A DNA stretch of 64,000 nucleotides from an uncultured bacterium (GTDB lineage: Bacteria; Fidelibacterota; Marinisomatia; Marinisomatales; Marinisomataceae). The DNA lies in contig CALSYL010000003.1 in the NCBI GenBank assembly GCA_943841495.1, positions 144,915 to 208,914 on the forward strand, given 5' to 3'. A model generated the notes under the pieces. The model searched no databases. It worked only from the letters and a program-made list of their open reading frames with translations, and was not told the origin of the DNA. A program made the translations under genes and the position numbers. This document shows positions 60,534 through 64,000 of this stretch, piece by piece. Every line of letters begins with the position of its first letter. The first letter of the stretch is position 1.

Positions 60534-60989
60534 GTGAAAGTTTTAAATAATCTCGATGAAGCAAAAGCGTTAATTGGCGAAGAGCTTGGATTAAGTAGTT
60601 GGCAAAGAATTTCACAAAGACAAATTTCAAGGTTTGGTAAAGTCACAGGCGATCAACAGTGGATCCATATGGCTCCAATTAAAGCAAAACTTTATTCACC
60701 GTTTAAAACAACAATTGCACATGGTTTTCTTGTACTGTCATTGCTTCCAAAATTTTTAGAAGAAACCTATTCCATTAAATCTGCAAAAATGGGAGTAAAT
60801 TATGGTTTAAATCGTGTAAGATTTACTGCTCCTGTTCCTGTAAACAGTATGGTGCGAGGTAGAGTGACATTGAAAGACTTTAAAGAAATTAAAAATGGAG
60901 CCAAATTAACAGTGGAAGTTACTGTTGAATTGAAAGATAGTAGTAAACCTGCTTGCATAGCAGAACAGGTTTTTTTGATTTACGAATAA
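60534..60989 (+). CDS. MaoC-like hot-dog dehydratase (GTG start)
   Basis: GKVTGDQQWIHMAPIKAKLYSPFKTTIAHGFLVLSLLP; NYGLNRVRFTAPVPVNS. Confidence 0.92.
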   Translation: MKVLNNLDEAKALIGEELGLSSWQRISQRQISRFGKVTGDQQWIHMAPIKAKLYSPFKTTIAHGFLVLSLLPKFLEETYSIKSAKMGVNYGLNRVRFTAPVPVNSMVRGRVTLKDFKEIKNGAKLTVEVTVELKDSSKPACIAEQVFLIYE

Positions 60990-61004
60990 GTTTAGGAGGG
61001 GAGT

Positions 61005-61703
61005 ATTTCACATTTATATTTAGTCCGTCACGGACAAGCATCTTTTGGTGAAAAAAATTACGACAATTTGAGCGAAAAAGGCGTTAAGCAGTCTATCTCG
61101 CTAGGAAAAAAACTCAAAAAAAGAAATTTAATTTTTGACAATGTTGTTGTAGGTCCTCTAAAAAGACATATTCAGACTTTTAATGGTATTAATGAAGGAT
61201 ATGGTCAAGATTTAGGAAATCCATTAGTTATTGATGAGTTTTCAGAAAATCAATTGATGGAAATTGCTCAATATTTTATTCCAAAAATGCTAAATACAAA
61301 AAAGAATATTAAGGAGCTAATGAGCGAAATTCCTTTTTGGAAAAGAAAAAAAACATTTTTGAAGTATTTCAACATTATTGCACAACAATGGATTAATGAT
61401 GAACTTAATCTTTCTGATAAAAATTTTGAAAGCTACAAAAGCTTTAAAAATCGTGTAAAAATTGCCAAAGATAAAGTTGCTGAAATAATGAAAGAAGATT
61501 CTAAGACCATGGTTGTGTCTTCAGGAGGAACAATAACAGGAATATATGCTGAATGTCATCCACTTTCAGCAGAAGAAATTATGCAGTTAAATTTTAAAAT
61601 CAAGAATGCTTCTATTTCATTATTTACTAAACAAAATGATACTTTTACATTAAAAACATTTAATCGTAGTTTTATACCTAGATATTTAGAAACATACATT
61701 TAA
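61005..61703 (+). CDS. Histidine phosphatase (phosphoglycerate mutase-like) family protein, probable ATT start
   Basis: Frame reads I/M-SHLYLVRHGQASFGEKNYDNLSEKGVKQ; the catalytic RHG lies upstream of the ORF-track TTG start (61068); AGGAGG at 60994-60999. Confidence 0.85.
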   Translation: MSHLYLVRHGQASFGEKNYDNLSEKGVKQSISLGKKLKKRNLIFDNVVVGPLKRHIQTFNGINEGYGQDLGNPLVIDEFSENQLMEIAQYFIPKMLNTKKNIKELMSEIPFWKRKKTFLKYFNIIAQQWINDELNLSDKNFESYKSFKNRVKIAKDKVAEIMKEDSKTMVVSSGGTITGIYAECHPLSAEEIMQLNFKIKNASISLFTKQNDTFTLKTFNRSFIPRYLETYI

Positions 61704-61712
61704 AGGGGAATC

Positions 61713-62909
61713 ATGGCAATTTCAACAGAAAAATTTGAAGATATTAAATCTAAAATTCAACAATTTATACAGGAAGAAATGATTTCAGATGAAGGTGCTT
61801 TTGATATAAATCATAAGTTTGCTGATCATTTACCTTTCTTAGAAGAAAAAAGAAATAAAGTAAGAAAGATGGGCTTATTTACACCGCAAATACCTAAAAA
61901 TCATGGTGGATTAGGATTAAGCCTTCATCAGCTTGGTCAAATCTATGAAATTTTAGGTCAAACCTTTTATGGGTTATATGTATTTAATTGTCAAGCACCC
62001 GATGCTGGAAACATGGAAATATTGATGGAGCATGGAACTGATTATCAAAAAGAAACATTTTTAAATCCATTAGTTGCTGGAAAAATTAGAAGCTGTTTCT
62101 CAATGACTGAGCCAGATTACGCTGGATCTAACCCTATTATGATGGGTACAACAGCCGTAAAAGATGGATCAAATTATATAATTAATGGTCATAAATGGTT
62201 TACTTCATCAGCTGATGGAGCAGATTTTGCAATTGCAATGGTAATAACCGATCCTGACAACCCAAATCCATATATGAGAGCTTCTCAAATTATTGTTCCA
62301 ACTGATACTAAAGGTTTTAACTTTATAAGAAATATTTCAGTGATGGGCGATGAGGGAGATGGGTGGAACGCTCATGCAGAAATAAAATACGAAAATTGCA
62401 TTGTTCCAGAAAAAAATATTTTAGGTCCCGTGGGGGCAGGTTTTAAAATTGCTCAAGATAGGCTTGGGCCAGGAAGAATTCATCATTGTATGAGATGGAT
62501 TGGTGAATGTGAAAAAGCATTTGAAATGATGTGTGAAAGAGCGGCCTCTAGAGAGTTGTCACCTGGAAAACCTTTAGCTTTAAAGCAAACTGTCCAAAAT
62601 TGGATTGCTGAATCAAGAGCTGAAATCAATGCATCTAGACTGATGGTACTAGATGCAGCAAAGAAGATTGATAATGAAGGCGCTTATGCTGCAAAGGTAG
62701 AAATATCTACAATTAAATTTTATGTAGCCCAAGTGCTTCAAAATGTTCTTGATAGAGCTATCCAGGTACATGGAGCATTAGGCATGACAGACGATACTCC
62801 ATTAGCATCATTATACAGACATGAACGATCTGCTAGAATATATGACGGTGCAGATGAAGTCCATAAAACTAGAGTTGCTAAAGAAATAATGAAAAAGTAC
62901 TTAAAATAA
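61713..62909 (+). CDS. Acyl-CoA dehydrogenase family protein (ACAD10/11-like subgroup)
   Basis: CFSMTEPDYAGSNP, YIINGHKWFTSSADGADFAIAMV, RLGPGRIHHCMRWIGECEKAFEMM, ARIYDGADEVHKTRVAKEIMKKYL. Confidence 0.93.
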   Translation: MAISTEKFEDIKSKIQQFIQEEMISDEGAFDINHKFADHLPFLEEKRNKVRKMGLFTPQIPKNHGGLGLSLHQLGQIYEILGQTFYGLYVFNCQAPDAGNMEILMEHGTDYQKETFLNPLVAGKIRSCFSMTEPDYAGSNPIMMGTTAVKDGSNYIINGHKWFTSSADGADFAIAMVITDPDNPNPYMRASQIIVPTDTKGFNFIRNISVMGDEGDGWNAHAEIKYENCIVPEKNILGPVGAGFKIAQDRLGPGRIHHCMRWIGECEKAFEMMCERAASRELSPGKPLALKQTVQNWIAESRAEINASRLMVLDAAKKIDNEGAYAAKVEISTIKFYVAQVLQNVLDRAIQVHGALGMTDDTPLASLYRHERSARIYDGADEVHKTRVAKEIMKKYLK

Positions 62910-62913
62910 GTCT

Positions 62914-64000
62914 GTGAAAGTTTTGAGAGTCCCTCTAAAGCTAAAATTTTACTACTTATTATCGCTTTTTGTTCAAAATAAGAAAACGCCTGGATTCAAT
63001 GAAGACTTTCCTAAAGACATTCGTAAAGGGGAAGAATTTTCGCTAGATAAGCTAAAAGCGTATTTGAAAATAAATAATATTAATACAAATAATTTTGAAG
63101 TAAAGCAATTTCCGAGCGGATATTCTAATCTGACATATTTCTTAAAAAATTCTTCACAAGAAATGGTTTTAAGAAGACCGCCTTTTGGAGCTAAGAGTTT
63201 AAAAGGTGGGCATGATATGTTAAGAGAATTTACCGTTTTAAAAAACTTGAAATCTCAATTTAATAAGGTTCCGAATGTCCATCTTTATTCTGATGATGAA
63301 AGCATTTTAGGTGCACCATTTTATATTATGGACCGCGTTCAGGGATATATTATAAGACCTAATCTCCAACAACAAAATGCTCCAAGCAAAGAAGTGATTA
63401 AAAAAATATCTAATTCGCTTGTAGAAACATTAGTAGAATTGCATTCTGTTGACATAAAGCAAGCACACTTACAAGATTTAGGACAAATTGATGGGTATGT
63501 TAAAAGACAAGTTGAGGGATGGACAAAAAGATATTTTCATTCCAAAACGGACTCTATTCGCGACATGGAATTTGTTGCAACTTGGTTGAATGAAAATCAA
63601 CCTAAAGAATCTACAGCAGCAATTATTCACAATGATTTCAAATATGATAATCTTGTGCTAGATAAGAATAATTTTTCTAATATTGTTTCAGTATTAGATT
63701 GGGAAATGGCTACTATTGGTGATCCCTTTATGGACCTAGGAACTACTCTTGGATATTGGATTGATAGAAACGACTTACCCGAGTTAAAATTATTCCAATT
63801 AAGTGCCACTACTTTAGAAGGGAATCCATCAAGAGAAGGCATTCTTGAGCTGTATGAAAAAAAATCTGGTAGTTCAGTGAACAATCCTGTGTTTTATTAT
63901 GTATTTGGTTTATTTAAGATTGCCGTAATAGCTCAACAAATTTATTTCAGATATAAAAAAGGATTTACTAAGGATAAAAGATTTGGATTGTTAAATCTTG
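62914..64000 (+). CDS. Aminoglycoside-phosphotransferase-fold kinase (ACAD10/LvaA-like), truncated at window end; GTG start
   Basis: Open frame to window end, absent from ORF track: FEVKQFPSGYSNLTYFL, MVLRRPPFGAKSLKGGHDMLREFTVLKNL, AAIIHNDFKYDNLVLD, VLDWEMATIGDPFMDLGTTLGYW. Confidence 0.92.
   Translation, partial: MKVLRVPLKLKFYYLLSLFVQNKKTPGFNEDFPKDIRKGEEFSLDKLKAYLKINNINTNNFEVKQFPSGYSNLTYFLKNSSQEMVLRRPPFGAKSLKGGHDMLREFTVLKNLKSQFNKVPNVHLYSDDESILGAPFYIMDRVQGYIIRPNLQQQNAPSKEVIKKISNSLVETLVELHSVDIKQAHLQDLGQIDGYVKRQVEGWTKRYFHSKTDSIRDMEFVATWLNENQPKESTAAIIHNDFKYDNLVLDKNNFSNIVSVLDWEMATIGDPFMDLGTTLGYWIDRNDLPELKLFQLSATTLEGNPSREGILELYEKKSGSSVNNPVFYYVFGLFKIAVIAQQIYFRYKKGFTKDKRFGLLNL

Noticed and set aside
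1-64000. tRNA, rRNA, CRISPR arrays, prophage, transposons, toxin-antitoxin or defence systems
   Set aside because: No intergenic gap shows tRNA-like ends, regularly spaced repeats or hallmark proteins; coding density is near complete with core genes.

Overview
This 64 kb window is AT-rich, gene-dense bacterial chromosome. It is almost entirely core metabolism and information processing, with nearly all genes on the + strand. A marine FCB-group lineage (for example Ca. Marinimicrobia/SAR406-like) is inferred from the T9SS-type C-terminal domain, Na+-NQR, NhaD and low GC, but not proven.

Gene order: nqrF(partial)-apbE / nqrM(-) / nhaD; cob(I)alamin adenosyltransferase; DHH phosphoesterase-ispH-pdxS-pdxT-dxs; methylmalonyl-CoA mutase catalytic subunit; a system I cytochrome c maturation cluster (ccmE-ccmF-small ORF-ccmA-ccmB-ccmC-ccmD); type II (archaeal-type) GAPDH; MBL hydrolase-tilS-ftsH-folP-cdaA; a PPOX::MenA fusion; prfB with a programmed +1 frameshift; lysS; lolC/E-lolD-like ABC genes; dnaK; MoxR-DUF58; efp-accB-accC-gcvH-xerC/D-M50 protease-miaA; pyrB-pyrC; rplM-rpsI-rpsB-tsf-pyrH-frr; class II RNR nrdJ(-); fused indolepyruvate ferredoxin oxidoreductase; secreted M43 protease with T9SS CTD; a frameshifted Thr/Ser dehydratase; a TonB-dependent receptor(-); msrB; MATE; MaoC / histidine phosphatase / acyl-CoA dehydrogenase / APH-type kinase (truncated at the window end).

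I found no tRNA, rRNA, CRISPR array, prophage, transposon or defence island. The most useful observations are features missed by the ORF track: a 54-aa four-Cys NqrM homologue; a probable AUU start codon; the prfB recoding site; two tiny membrane ORFs in the ccm cluster; tandem palindromes upstream of dnaK; and an APH/ACAD cluster resembling 4-hydroxyacyl-CoA (Lva/ACAD10-11-type) catabolism. I did not find a convincing wholly new multi-gene system.
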